A stretch of 64,000 nucleotides of DNA from Peribacillus asahii (GCF_003570725.1 NZ_QWVS01000028.1:1-64000); one strand, 5' to 3'; shown: positions 55,602 to 64,000, numbered from the stretch's first letter. Translations and numbers: made by a program. Notes: generated by a model from the letters alone, not told the origin.

Positions 55602-56309
55602 CTAAGCGATTCCTAAATATTTCCGACGAAGACTTTCATCTTCACGAAGAAGCTGCATCCGTCCATTAAATACCGTTCTGCCGTCGTCAATAATATAAAA
55701 ATAGTCTCCTATTTGACTGGCCATCAAAAAGTTTTGTTCAACTAGAATAATCGTTGTTTTTTGCTTCATTTCTTGAATAGAATGCATAACTTTCTCCACA
55801 ACAATGGGCGCTAATCCTTTACTTGGTTCGTCAATCAGTAACAATTCGGTTTCATTGACATAAGCTCTGGCAATAGAAAGCATTTGCTTTTGCCCGCCGC
55901 TTAATAGTCCGCCTGGCTTTTTCCAAAATGTTTTTAAGTCTGGAAAAAGATTGAGAATCCATTCCATTCTCTCCATCACATCATCGCTTTCTTTTTTCAT
56001 CGCTACTTTCATATTTTCTTCAACTGTTAACGCTCCAAAGATTCCTTGGTCTTCTGGCACATACCCAATCCCTCTGTTGGCAATGTCATGCGGAGGCAAA
56101 CCGTTCATGATTGCTCCTTTAAAGGCTACCTCTCCCTTTTTCGGAGGATTTAAGCCCATAATCGTTCGTAAAGTTGTCGTCTTCCCCGCTCCATTTCTAC
56201 CTAATAGCACCGTTACTTCTCCAGCTGGTACTTCAAATGAAACATCTTGAAGAATATGATATTGGTCAATATACGTTTCAACATTTTTAAGACTGAGAAG
56301 TGAATTCAT
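55602..56309 (-). CDS. livF: Branched-chain-type ABC transporter ATPase (LivF)
   Basis: A 235-residue ATPase with Walker A GRNGAGKTT, signature LSGGQKQML and Walker B LLIDEPSKGLAP. The short form and GYVPEDQGIFG loop mark it as LivF. It overlaps livG by 23 bases. Together with LivG it powers the LivHM channel. Confidence 0.92.
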   Translation of the reverse strand: MNSLLSLKNVETYIDQYHILQDVSFEVPAGEVTVLLGRNGAGKTTTLRTIMGLNPPKKGEVAFKGAIMNGLPPHDIANRGIGYVPEDQGIFGALTVEENMKVAMKKESDDVMERMEWILNLFPDLKTFWKKPGGLLSGGQKQMLSIARAYVNETELLLIDEPSKGLAPIVVEKVMHSIQEMKQKTTIILVEQNFLMASQIGDYFYIIDDGRTVFNGRMQLLREDESLRRKYLGIA

Positions 56310-57060
56310 CGTACAAACCTCCTAAATAAGCGGACTGCACCAGTTCATTGTCCATGATTTCCCTCGGTGTTCCTTCCGCCAGAAGTTTCCCATTAAATAA
56401 CACCATAATTCGATCGGACAAGTCCATAATCATATCCATTTTGTGTTCAATCAATAAAATCGTTTTATCTCCTTCTTCTTTAATTTTTTTAATCACTTGC
56501 AGAATAGCCGGTACATCCTCCAATGACATTCCTGCTGTCGGTTCATCTAATAAAAGTAACTCTGGTTCAAGTGCAAGCAACATGGCCATTTCTAGCTTTC
56601 GTTTCTCTCCATGAGCAAGATTAATGGCTAATGTGTTTTCTTTATGATCTAGTAAAGCTACATGCAGCCAATGCAATGCTTTTTCTTCAAACTTTTGATA
56701 GCTGCGATAATGCGTAAAAGCTTGATAGCGCAATTTAGCTTGTGACTGGACAGCCAATCTTACATTTTCTAATACAGTTAAATTAGGGAAAACATTTGTA
56801 ATCTGAAAAGAACGTCCTATTCCTAATCGTGTTCGTTCAACGACAGAGCTCCCCGTTATTTGTTGACCCTTCAGATATATTTCTCCTTTTGTTGGCTTCA
56901 ATTGTCCACTTAAGAGATTGAACAAAGTCGTTTTCCCCGCTCCATTTGGACCGATAATCGATTTAAATTCATTTTTCTCAACCGAAAAACTAACATCCTG
57001 TACAGCTTGGTGTGTTCCAAATGTAATGCCAAGATTTTTTGTTTCAAGAATCGCCACCAC
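56287..57060 (-). CDS. livG: Branched-chain-type ABC transporter ATPase (LivG)
   Basis: A 257-residue ATPase with Walker A GPNGAGKTT, a signature in LAHGEKRKLEMA (LSxGxxR type) and Walker B LLLDEPTAGMS. The LAHGEKR signature and C-terminal extension are typical of LivG. The start is GTG-GTG with AAGGATGGTGAG before it. A strong hairpin lies between it and the binding-protein gene, so ATPase levels are probably lower than those of the binding protein. Confidence 0.9.
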   Translation of the reverse strand: MVAILETKNLGITFGTHQAVQDVSFSVEKNEFKSIIGPNGAGKTTLFNLLSGQLKPTKGEIYLKGQQITGSSVVERTRLGIGRSFQITNVFPNLTVLENVRLAVQSQAKLRYQAFTHYRSYQKFEEKALHWLHVALLDHKENTLAINLAHGEKRKLEMAMLLALEPELLLLDEPTAGMSLEDVPAILQVIKKIKEEGDKTILLIEHKMDMIMDLSDRIMVLFNGKLLAEGTPREIMDNELVQSAYLGGLYDEFTSQS

Positions 57061-57091
57061 CCACTCACCATCCTTTTAAAAATGTTTTATT

Positions 57092-57141
57092 AAAAAACTC
57101 CCCTACACCTTCACATTCTGGTCCAAAGGCGTAAGGGGAGT
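57092..57141 (-). terminator. Intra-operon terminator-like hairpin between livJ and livG
   Basis: On the minus strand ACTCCCCTTACGCCTT and AAGGTGTAGGGGAGTTTTTTA form a 16-bp stem with T run, ten bases after the binding-protein stop. Partial termination here would leave more binding protein than transporter. Confidence 0.8.
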
Positions 57142-57151
57142 ACAACTACAT

Positions 57152-58360
57152 TTACTTATTCCGGATTGGCGGCGCTGTTTCTTTAGGACTTAATTCTCTA
57201 ATTAAAACAGGCACTGGATAATCCACGCCCTTCTTATTCTCTAATTTAATAGAATAAAGAGTTTGAAGGGCTTGATGATCTTCTTTACGGAAAGTCATCA
57301 TTCCTTTCGGTGTTTCAAAACTCATTCCTTCCATCGCCTCAATCAGCTTATCAGAATCCGTACTATTCTCTGTTTTCTTCAAAGCTTCGACAATCGAAAT
57401 AGCCGCACTCATCCCGCCTGGTGTAAACAAATCAGGAAGCTCACCATTAAAACGATCTTTATGCTCTTTTACTAACCAATCATTGACTTCATTGTTGGGC
57501 AGATCGTGATAGTATACGCTAAATCCTTCCATTCCTACTAATGGCTTCATTGTTTTTAACGCAGCAATATCTGGAGCACCAGTCGAAATAGTAATTCCTT
57601 TGTCTTGTACTTTCATATCAGAGATTTGATTCCAAGGAGAATTAGCACCCGCCCACACAACAAATAAATAGTCTGGTTTAGCATTAATAATTTTTTGGAT
57701 ATTGGAAGTAAAATCTGTTCCAGCCGGATCAGCAAATTCTTCATGAGTGATGGTTGCTCCCAACTTTTCTGCTGCTTCCTTAAATGCAGTTATTCCATCA
57801 TGCCCGAAGCTGTTATCTGGGGCAAACGTAGCGATTTTCACTCCTTTTTTAGCAATCGCTGCTGCTCCTGCTACAGCATCTTGTGAAGAGTTTCGCGCTG
57901 TTCTAAACACGTATTTATTGAATTCTGAACCAGTAATGCTATCTGCAACAGCTGGTTCTACAACAAAGATTTTTTTATATTCTTCTGCAAGCGGTACAAC
58001 AGCTAGCGTATCAACAGAACTAGATGAGCCCACTAGAAAATCTACTTGATCCTGTTCAAGTAGTTTCGTTGCTTTTTGTACAGCTACTTCTGCTTTCGTT
58101 TCTGTATCTTCTATAATGAATTCAATTTTTCGCCCATCGATTTCTCGCGTTCCATCCGTTGCATAATCAAGCCCTAGCTCAAACCCTCTCGTTGTTTGCT
58201 TACCATATGATTCAAGTGCCCCTGTCATCGAAGCCAGCACACCAATTTTGATTGTTCCTTCTTCCGATGATTGCTCAGAGGATGAAGAACCAGAGCTACA
58301 AGCTGATGTAAAGACCATCATAAGTAAAACTACAAACAAAGCACCTTTCATTTTCCTCAT
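57152..58360 (-). CDS. livJ: Branched-chain-type ABC transporter substrate-binding lipoprotein (LivJ-like)
   Basis: About 402 residues with signal peptide and lipobox FTSACSS, then a type I periplasmic-binding fold (IKIGVLASMTGALESYG, YKKIFVVEPA, TFAPDNSFGHDG). It binds the substrate outside the membrane. AGGAGG lies seven bases before the ATG at 58360; an earlier start adds eleven residues and is unlikely. Which compound it binds is unknown. It is the first gene of the operon behind the SARP-type operator repeats. Confidence 0.88.
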   Translation of the reverse strand: MRKMKGALFVVLLMMVFTSACSSGSSSSEQSSEEGTIKIGVLASMTGALESYGKQTTRGFELGLDYATDGTREIDGRKIEFIIEDTETKAEVAVQKATKLLEQDQVDFLVGSSSSVDTLAVVPLAEEYKKIFVVEPAVADSITGSEFNKYVFRTARNSSQDAVAGAAAIAKKGVKIATFAPDNSFGHDGITAFKEAAEKLGATITHEEFADPAGTDFTSNIQKIINAKPDYLFVVWAGANSPWNQISDMKVQDKGITISTGAPDIAALKTMKPLVGMEGFSVYYHDLPNNEVNDWLVKEHKDRFNGELPDLFTPGGMSAAISIVEALKKTENSTDSDKLIEAMEGMSFETPKGMMTFRKEDHQALQTLYSIKLENKKGVDYPVPVLIRELSPKETAPPIRNK

Positions 58361-58420
58361 TCGTTTTCCTCCTATTTTTAAAATGAAATCCATTACCGCT
58401 TAATATCATCTTAAAAAAAG

Positions 58421-58442
58421 GGAGTTACAAAGGAGTTACAAA
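58421..58442 (-). promoter_or_regulatory. Two tandem 11-bp repeats before the liv-type operon (SARP-type operator)
   Basis: On the minus strand TTTGTAACTCC occurs twice in direct succession. A TAAGAT -10-like hexamer follows after about eight bases. SARP/OmpR-type regulators bind direct repeats with 11-bp period placed about 8 bp before the -10. The adjacent gene encodes such a regulator. Confidence 0.7.
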
Positions 58443-58454
58443 ATCGGGAGCAAA

Positions 58455-58489
58455 TAAAAAGCTGAATAGAGGCTTCCCTCATTCAGCTT
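58455..58489 (-). terminator. Terminator of the MalT-like/SARP regulator gene
   Basis: On the minus strand AGCTGAATGAGGGAAG and CTCTATTCAGCTTTTTATTTG pair, with a T run. The stem begins at the stop codon, and the operator repeats of the liv operon follow about 13 bases further on. Confidence 0.75.
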
Positions 58490-61400
58490 AGATTGAGTCC
58501 GTTTCGGATAGGATGATATCTGTTGCTTCCATAATCATCTTATACATTTCTTTTGTAGCAGCAAGCGGTTCGACACCGATTTCTTCCTGAAGCATATCAC
58601 AGCACTTTTTGTACCATTTTAAACTTTGCGGACGATTGTTATGCATATAATAACAATACATTAAGAGACGATACGCTTCTTCCCAAGTGCGATCTTTTTC
58701 TAGAATTTTTTCACACCAGTAAATGGCCTCATGGTACGCTTCTGTGACAATACTTAATTGGGCATACCTCTCCGCTCCTCTCAGAAAAAGAACCAATAAT
58801 CGTTCTCGTTCATTTAAACACCAATCATGAAATTTGCGCTCAGGTAAATAATCTCCTTTATAAAGTGTTAATCCTCTTTTTAAATATTCTTTCGCTTGCT
58901 TCTGATTACGTTCTTCTAACCCGCTTAGCATCCACTGTTCAAACATCGTAGTATCCAGCATATAAGCTGACTGATCATTTATTCCGTAACTACTGCCCAC
59001 TCTTTTAATAAAAAAAGATTGTGACCTTGCTTTCCGTTCCGGCTCTAGTACACTATTAAGAGCATTTAAAGCTACTTTAAAATCTCGGTCTGCTGTTTTC
59101 TCATCTTGTTCAGGCCATAGTATCTCTATAATTTCTCGCTTTTGCAGCAGTTTATTTCTCTTTGTAAGAAATAGTTGAAACAATTCTTTTGCCTTGCCTC
59201 TTTGCCAGCCCTTATCCTTTACTTCTTGATTGCCCAACAAGACTTTGAATTGTCCAAGTGTTGAAATCTTTAGTGTATAGCCAGGGTGTGTCAAAAGATC
59301 ATGATACCCTAGTTCCTTTAACGTTTTAGAAACAAACGGTTGCCCAATATTCCGTTTTTGAGCTTCCAGAAGAATGGGGACGAACTGCTGGACATCCACC
59401 GGACCATACAGTGTTCGTTTTAAAAGCAAATACTCATACTGTCCAAGTTGAATTTTTTGAAATAATTTTATACATTCCTGCTCAAATACATGCCAGGAAC
59501 TTACGGAATAAGCAAGCTGAACTTTCCACAGCGTAACAAGAGTAAGCCCATAAGCATCGCCGCATTGCCAAAACAGCTGCTCCGCTTCGTCCAATTCTTG
59601 CTCAGCCATCGTCCAACTTTCCGTATAAACATAAGCAATAGCGATACTTAGACGAATATAAGCTGTCAGCCATTGGTCATGTACCTGTTCTGTTTCCTCC
59701 AGAGCCAATCGTCCGTATTCAACCGCTTGTTTATCATCTTTTCTTCCTGCATAGTACAAACATAAGCCTAAATACGGTTCTGCTTTTCCTCTTGAATTTT
59801 TTATATCTCCCATAATCGTTAATGCCGTTTCATAACACTGTATCGATAAAGCCGGATCATAGACTGAAAGCAATTGAATAGCATGCCCCATTCTAATCCA
59901 GCCACAGGCTTCTATATAAGATGATTTTAGTTGAATTCCATGTCCAATCGCGGCTTGAGCTAAACGTTTGCTTTCTTCAGCATTACCGATATAGGTCTCT
60001 ACTAATGATAAAATAAGTTCCGTTTCTCGATGGAATTGAGGAATATGCGTTTCTTGATTAAAAGAGTACTCCTTTTGTCTTTCTTGTAAAATTTCTTTTG
60101 CCATCATTAATCTTCCTGTTCGCAAATATAAACGAGCTAGCAAATTTCCATTTTTACTTGTGTTGATTTTTTTAATACGTGTTAACCATTGTTCTGCTTG
60201 ATTCGTTTTTCCAGAATTAATTAAGTTTTCAACTAACAATTGATGCAGCTCTGCGATTTCCTCTTCATCCACATCATAGCTATTCTCCCTTAATTGAATG
60301 GCTGCTTGTAAATGCCGTTCAGCTTTACCAGGCTGGAGCGTGTCTAAATATATCCTCGCTTTCCCCTCATGGGCACGACTTATTATTTGTTTATCATCAT
60401 ATTGCCTGCTAAAAAAAATCAATCGATTATAACAAAATTCCGCTCTTTCATATTGAGAACAAAGCCGCATCACTTCCGCTTCAATCAACCATAGCAAATA
60501 ATGTTCATCTTTTTCTATTTCAGGAAGAGCGGTTACTTTCTCCAATAAATAATGAATCTTTCCTTTTTTCAACATACTCATCCCGTGCATATGCAAAATT
60601 CTAGCCATCCCACCAAAATCAACAAGTTTCTCCAAATGATAAAGACTTCTTTCAAACAAACCCCTATTTTCATAATAGCGGGCGGCTCTCTTATTTAATT
60701 GGAAAAAACGGTCTGATTGCATGTCTTTACATCGGTTCTCCAATAGCTCTTGGAATAAGGGATGATAACGGTATTGTTGATGACTAGTTGATACAATAAA
60801 CAAGTTTTGAAGATTCAAATATTGCAGCATTTCCTGAGCATTCTCGATATTCAAAATATAATTACATGCTTCAGGAGACAATTCTTCTAATATACTTGTT
60901 TGTTCCAAAAAAGATTGAACTGTTGAAGAGTGATTACCTAATACTTCTAACGTGATATATTGAAAAAAATCATCTAAATAAGAAGAACAATTGGTGATGA
61001 TTTCATGAAGATGTGTTCCCTCCATCAATTGTTGAGCAACAACTTCCAGAGCAATAGCCCAGCCTTCCGTTAACTGAAAAATACGTGTTAACTCTTCATC
61101 ACATAACGTCAGATGGTAAAAGTCGATAAAAAGAAGCTCAGCCTCTTCCTTTGTTAGCGCTAAATAATCTTGATTGATTTCAAGCATATGGCCATTCATC
61201 TTTAAACGAGGAATCCAGTTCCACTGCGGTTTATTTCGGCTAGATAGAACAAGGTGAAGGTTCGAAGGATAATAGTTGATAAGATATTCCATAAACAATT
61301 GAATAGACATAGATTTTTCTACATGATGAAAATTGTCGATAATCACAATCACTTCTTCAGATAAGGCAGCCAGTTCATTAATAAATAAAGCACTCCATTC

Positions 61401-61745
61401 TACCAGCTCATCTGTTTTAGAAAACGGAATGCTTGCGTAAGCCCTTTCTAGTAAAACTTGTCCGAAAGAAGGATAGAGTTGTTGAATACTATGAATCATA
61501 TACTGATAAAATTGAAAAAAATCATCATCTTGCGAAGAAACATCGTACCAACATACTTTTTCTTTCACATCTTGGACAAAAAGGGCTAAAGCTGTACTTT
61601 TTCCATAGCCAGCACCGGCATGGATGATTGTCAAAGGATACTGATTAATCTGTTTCAATTTTCGATATAACCCAGCACGCCTAATCTTCGGTTCGCGAAT
61701 CATTGGAGGCTTTAGCTTAGTACTAATCACAGCAAGTGGTTTCAT
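58488..61745 (-). CDS. Large STAND-ATPase regulator, MalT-like core with SARP-type (OmpR wHTH-BTAD) C-terminus
   Basis: About 1085 residues. The N-terminal STAND ATPase resembles MalT: STKLKPPMIRE at the start, Walker A AGAGYGKST and VIIDNFHHV as Walker B. A long TPR-like helical array follows (about 340-830). The C-terminus carries an OmpR-type winged helix (STLGQFKVLLG, GKAKELFQLFLTKRN, EILWPEQ) and a BTAD domain. Ligand binding with ATP probably triggers DNA binding. AAAGGGTGA fits the ATG at 61745; a GTG 12 codons earlier lies on the -10 sequence. The likely target is the liv operon directly downstream. Confidence 0.88.
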   Translation of the reverse strand: MKPLAVISTKLKPPMIREPKIRRAGLYRKLKQINQYPLTIIHAGAGYGKSTALALFVQDVKEKVCWYDVSSQDDDFFQFYQYMIHSIQQLYPSFGQVLLERAYASIPFSKTDELVEWSALFINELAALSEEVIVIIDNFHHVEKSMSIQLFMEYLINYYPSNLHLVLSSRNKPQWNWIPRLKMNGHMLEINQDYLALTKEEAELLFIDFYHLTLCDEELTRIFQLTEGWAIALEVVAQQLMEGTHLHEIITNCSSYLDDFFQYITLEVLGNHSSTVQSFLEQTSILEELSPEACNYILNIENAQEMLQYLNLQNLFIVSTSHQQYRYHPLFQELLENRCKDMQSDRFFQLNKRAARYYENRGLFERSLYHLEKLVDFGGMARILHMHGMSMLKKGKIHYLLEKVTALPEIEKDEHYLLWLIEAEVMRLCSQYERAEFCYNRLIFFSRQYDDKQIISRAHEGKARIYLDTLQPGKAERHLQAAIQLRENSYDVDEEEIAELHQLLVENLINSGKTNQAEQWLTRIKKINTSKNGNLLARLYLRTGRLMMAKEILQERQKEYSFNQETHIPQFHRETELILSLVETYIGNAEESKRLAQAAIGHGIQLKSSYIEACGWIRMGHAIQLLSVYDPALSIQCYETALTIMGDIKNSRGKAEPYLGLCLYYAGRKDDKQAVEYGRLALEETEQVHDQWLTAYIRLSIAIAYVYTESWTMAEQELDEAEQLFWQCGDAYGLTLVTLWKVQLAYSVSSWHVFEQECIKLFQKIQLGQYEYLLLKRTLYGPVDVQQFVPILLEAQKRNIGQPFVSKTLKELGYHDLLTHPGYTLKISTLGQFKVLLGNQEVKDKGWQRGKAKELFQLFLTKRNKLLQKREIIEILWPEQDEKTADRDFKVALNALNSVLEPERKARSQSFFIKRVGSSYGINDQSAYMLDTTMFEQWMLSGLEERNQKQAKEYLKRGLTLYKGDYLPERKFHDWCLNERERLLVLFLRGAERYAQLSIVTEAYHEAIYWCEKILEKDRTWEEAYRLLMYCYYMHNNRPQSLKWYKKCCDMLQEEIGVEPLAATKEMYKMIMEATDIILSETDSI

Positions 61746-61786
61746 AAGCTTCACCCTTTTTTCATAATTATCCAGATTCACTATTA

Positions 61787-61800
61787 TATAAGCGCTTTCA
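61787..61800 (-). promoter_or_regulatory. cre-like site at the regulator promoter
   Basis: On the minus strand TGAAAGCGCTTATA matches the CcpA consensus TGAAANCGNTTNCA closely and overlaps a TATAAT -10. Carbon catabolite repression of the regulator, and through it of the liv-type operon, is likely. Confidence 0.65.
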
Positions 61801-61821
61801 TTCTGATATTACACGATAAAA

Positions 61822-61857
61822 ACAAAAAGGGAAAGTTATCCAAAAACATAACTCCCT
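61822..61857 (-). terminator. Terminator after the patatin-like gene
   Basis: On the minus strand AGGGAGTTAT and ATAACTTTCCCTTTTTG form a stem and T run, about 45 bases after the stop of the phospholipase gene. Confidence 0.75.
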
Positions 61858-61902
61858 AAATCAGCATCTTTCATCTGCTTACTACAATAAACCCTATTCC
61901 TT

Positions 61903-62778
61903 CTATTTAGAATAACTAGACGCTGTCCCATGTACCATTTCGACAATCAAATTCATTGTTGCTTGTGCGTCCTGTATTCCTAGCTGATAAAGCTTCTTAA
62001 GCTTTTCCTTATTTTTTTCAAAACGACTAATCGTAATCGGAGAACTTGGCGCAATAACAAGTGCTCTTCCCTCACGTTCAAGCTTCGTCACATAATGAAG
62101 AGTTTCATTATAGATTTCATGACGTTCATCTAGCAGACGAATCATTTCCGGATATTTCTTAAATAGACGTTTATAGATGATTCGGAATTTCTCAGGTGTT
62201 TTCACATAATTTCGATCACGCGTTAAAACGACAATTACTTTGTCACATCCATCCGCAATCGCTTTCCGTACAGGAATTGGATCAGATGTTCCACCATCTA
62301 AATATTTTCCACCTTTATAGTCAACTATAGGAGAAAATACCGGAATCGATGAAGAAGCACGAAGAACAGTCGAATCATAATTCAGATGTCCTTTTCCAAA
62401 ATAAACAGGCTTTCCTGTTATCACATCCGTTACACCTGTTACAAACTCACAGGAAGAGGCTAGAAAAGCATCATAATCAAAAATTTCTAATTGATGCGGG
62501 ATTTCATCAAAAAGAAAATCCATTCCAAATAACGATTTTGTTTTCACAAAATTTGACAAACTTACATATCTTTTATCCTCGATATAGTTTGTGTTCACGC
62601 GATAATTTCGACCATGTTGTTGAGAAACATAAGATACACCATTACAAGCTCCTGCCGATACACCAATTACATAATCTGTCATAATTTGTTGGTCAATAAA
62701 CGAGTCAAGAACGCCAATCGTATACAATCCGCGCATGCCCCCACCTTCTAAAACTAGTCCAATTTTTTCTTTCTTCAT
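61903..62778 (-). CDS. Patatin-like phospholipase (RssA-type)
   Basis: About 291 residues with oxyanion motif GGGMRG, nucleophile GVSAG (Ser) and the catalytic Asp in YLDGGTSDPIP, forming the Ser-Asp dyad of patatin-like lipases. The protein is soluble and close to bacterial RssA/YchK in size. It probably removes fatty acids from membrane lipids; the exact substrate is unknown. GGGAGG with a six-base gap supports the ATG at 62778. It stands alone. Confidence 0.85.
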   Translation of the reverse strand: MKKEKIGLVLEGGGMRGLYTIGVLDSFIDQQIMTDYVIGVSAGACNGVSYVSQQHGRNYRVNTNYIEDKRYVSLSNFVKTKSLFGMDFLFDEIPHQLEIFDYDAFLASSCEFVTGVTDVITGKPVYFGKGHLNYDSTVLRASSSIPVFSPIVDYKGGKYLDGGTSDPIPVRKAIADGCDKVIVVLTRDRNYVKTPEKFRIIYKRLFKKYPEMIRLLDERHEIYNETLHYVTKLEREGRALVIAPSSPITISRFEKNKEKLKKLYQLGIQDAQATMNLIVEMVHGTASSYSK

Positions 62779-63049
62779 TAAAATCCTCCCAACTGACATA
62801 AAACAAAATAAGTTCGTGTACGTGTACTATTCATAATCATTAACAAGTATATTAATCTAGCATACACTTTTTCAAAGTAATATTTTCTCCATTTTAAGGA
62901 TATCATTCATTCAACATATGTAACAGTAATTAGCATTATGACCCTTAATATAGAAGCAACCGAATCGTTTAGCACCATTTTATTAGTTATATCGAAATAA
63001 AGTAAAACTTCCAACAACCCAATGTGGAGTACTGACTCTTCATCCGTAC

Positions 63050-63090
63050 ACAAAAAATCCTTTGCCTATTTCAGCAAAGGATTTTTTGTG
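63050..63090. terminator. Bidirectional terminator after lrgB
   Basis: CAAAAAATCCTTTGC and GCAAAGGATTTTTTG form a 15-bp perfect stem with T runs on both strands, directly after the lrgB stop. Confidence 0.88.
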
Positions 63091-63783
63091 CTATATATGA
63101 AAAAAGAATGGAATAAAGGAGCCAATAATCGCACCTAAAATAGCCGTTAATGCCATTGAAATCGAACTCATCGAGAAACTCAGTTCTCCATATTCAGAAG
63201 CCTTCGACGTTCCTAGTGCGTGTGATGCGCTGCCAAGAGCAATTCCTTTCCCCATATCACTATTAATACGGCTCCATTTCAAAAAAGAAGGTCCTAATAT
63301 AACTCCAACAAAGCCTGCAATCATCACAAATACAACGGTAATAGCTGGAATACCACCTAATTGAGCAGAAACTTCCATTGCTATAGGGGTTGTAATCGAT
63401 TTTGGTAAAAGCGAGAGAATCATATCTTTATGTAGCCCAAATACAAATGCCAATATAGAACCGCTAATTATTCCCACAAACAACCCAATACATACACCTG
63501 TAACAATGGGTGCTAAATGCTTCATTAACATTTTTCTTTGATTATATAAAGGATAAGCTAAAGCGACAACAGCTGGCCCCAGCAAAAAATTAATCCATTT
63601 TCCGCCGATTAGATATGTGTTATAAGGAATATGGAAACAAATAAGAAAAGCTATAATGATTAGCACTGTTGTTAAAATTGGTGATAAAAGCGGTGAAGAG
63701 AAACGTACATATAACCGATTCATAGCTAAATAGATGATAACTGTTAACGTAATTATAAGGATTGCGATGAGTGTTTGTGCCAC
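63091..63783 (-). CDS. lrgB: LrgB/CidB-family holin-antiholin partner
   Basis: A 230-residue membrane protein with about seven segments. Family phrases include LLPKSITTPIAMEVS, GGIPAITVVFVMIAGFVG, LGSASHALGTSKA and EYGELSFSMSS. LrgB acts with the small holin-like LrgA in control of murein hydrolases, export of carbon overflow products or pyruvate uptake in Bacillus. The start is GTG at 63783 and lies inside the 3' end of the lrgA-like gene, overlapping by 31 bases in another frame. Confidence 0.88.
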   Translation of the reverse strand: MAQTLIAILIITLTVIIYLAMNRLYVRFSSPLLSPILTTVLIIIAFLICFHIPYNTYLIGGKWINFLLGPAVVALAYPLYNQRKMLMKHLAPIVTGVCIGLFVGIISGSILAFVFGLHKDMILSLLPKSITTPIAMEVSAQLGGIPAITVVFVMIAGFVGVILGPSFLKWSRINSDMGKGIALGSASHALGTSKASEYGELSFSMSSISMALTAILGAIIGSFIPFFFHI

Positions 63784-64000
63784 TTTTTCTTCTGCTCTCT
63801 TTCTTTCGTTTTATTTCCAACAACTTCACTAGATTTCCCTGCTGCGATCATAGTGATGATTGTACTAATAACAACAACTAAAAGGATTAAAACTCCCTTG
63901 CCGGTAAAAAGCTCCGGGTACTTAATAATTCCTACTAGCGTTGGGACAAATAACAGTGGTAAAAAAGCTAATAAAAATCCCGCTCCTTGTTTAATCCATT
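63753..64000 (-). CDS. lrgA: LrgA/CidA-family protein, C-terminal part (cut by window edge)
   Basis: The last 82 codons are visible. They read GFLLAFLPLLFVPTLVGI, then a second hydrophobic stretch and a charged tail (KTKEREQKKKW). This is the end of a holin-like LrgA/CidA/PysA protein. Its order with lrgB and the overlap are standard for the pair. The start lies beyond the window. Confidence 0.8.
   Translation of the reverse strand, partial: WIKQGAGFLLAFLPLLFVPTLVGIIKYPELFTGKGVLILLVVVISTIITMIAAGKSSEVVGNKTKEREQKKKWHKHSSQSL

Overview
The window comes from a low-G+C Gram-positive bacterium of the Bacillaceae. The evidence is a csoR-copZ-copA copper operon, AGGAGG-type ribosome binding sites, LXG/YwqH/YwqI-type toxin genes, a CcpA-type cre site, a Fur-type box, B12 and TPP riboswitches with terminator platforms, and B. 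subtilis-like gene families throughout. Species cannot be named from this alone. Almost all genes lie on the minus strand; only the membrane serine protease (about 20.7-22.1 kb), UDP-glucose dehydrogenase (33.1-34.4 kb) and an IS110 remnant (12.5 kb) are on the plus strand.

Layout. 0.2-4.2 kb: copper efflux operon csoR-copZ-copA plus a His-rich FixH/YtkA-like gene, with two matching 17-bp candidate CsoR operators. 4.3-12.1 kb: two CPBP membrane proteases, a thioredoxin-reductase-like flavoprotein without its redox cysteines coupled to a 5'-nucleotidase, folE, a GGDEF/EAL protein and an alpha/beta hydrolase. 12.4-12.7 kb: IS110 remnant. 12.8-14.1 kb: brnQ. 14.6-20.0 kb: a sigma-54 regulon, with an activator facing a near-consensus -24/-12 promoter for a CoA-binding ligase-like gene, a decayed CaiB-type CoA-transferase and an AAHS-type transporter. 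20.7-23.7 kb: membrane-anchored HtrA-like protease and a phosphodiester glycosidase. 23.9-34.4 kb: a surface glycoconjugate cluster (GT2, membrane glycosyltransferase-like protein, flippase-like protein, phosphodiesterase, UDP-uronate epimerase, divergent ugd) that encloses an FTR1 iron permease and a helical exported protein, next to a Fur-boxed lipoprotein. 34.5-38.2 kb: FAH hydrolase, DedA and an IS200/IS605-type element with intact TnpB, omega-RNA region and broken TnpA. 38.4-43.1 kb: four-gene fatty-acid beta-oxidation operon. 43.3-46.3 kb: B12-riboswitch-controlled bluB, an MFS exporter behind an attenuator leader, and a PCYCGC lipoprotein. 46.4-50.3 kb: LXG toxin cassette. 50.5-52.5 kb: thiC with TPP riboswitch. 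52.6-61.8 kb: a Liv-type ABC transporter operon with a PhaZ-like hydrolase and a small unknown gene, under a large MalT-like/SARP-type regulator. 61.9-64.0 kb: patatin-like phospholipase and lrgB, with lrgA cut by the window edge.

How the parts work together. The strongest regulatory logic readable from sequence is the SARP-type regulator with tandem 11-bp repeats in front of the liv operon (and a cre site at its own promoter), the sigma-54 activator with its -24/-12 promoter, the paired CsoR boxes, the Fur box on the -10 region of the helical lipoprotein gene, and three transcription-attenuation leaders (B12, TPP, and an unidentified one with a very short leader ORF ahead of an MFS exporter). 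The best candidates for less described biology are the LXG cassette with two divergent membrane paralogues as likely immunity proteins, the zinc-finger-less TnpB whose predicted guide covers the dedA start, the iron permease embedded in a glycolipid operon, and the membrane protease with a predicted cytoplasmic EF-hand loop.
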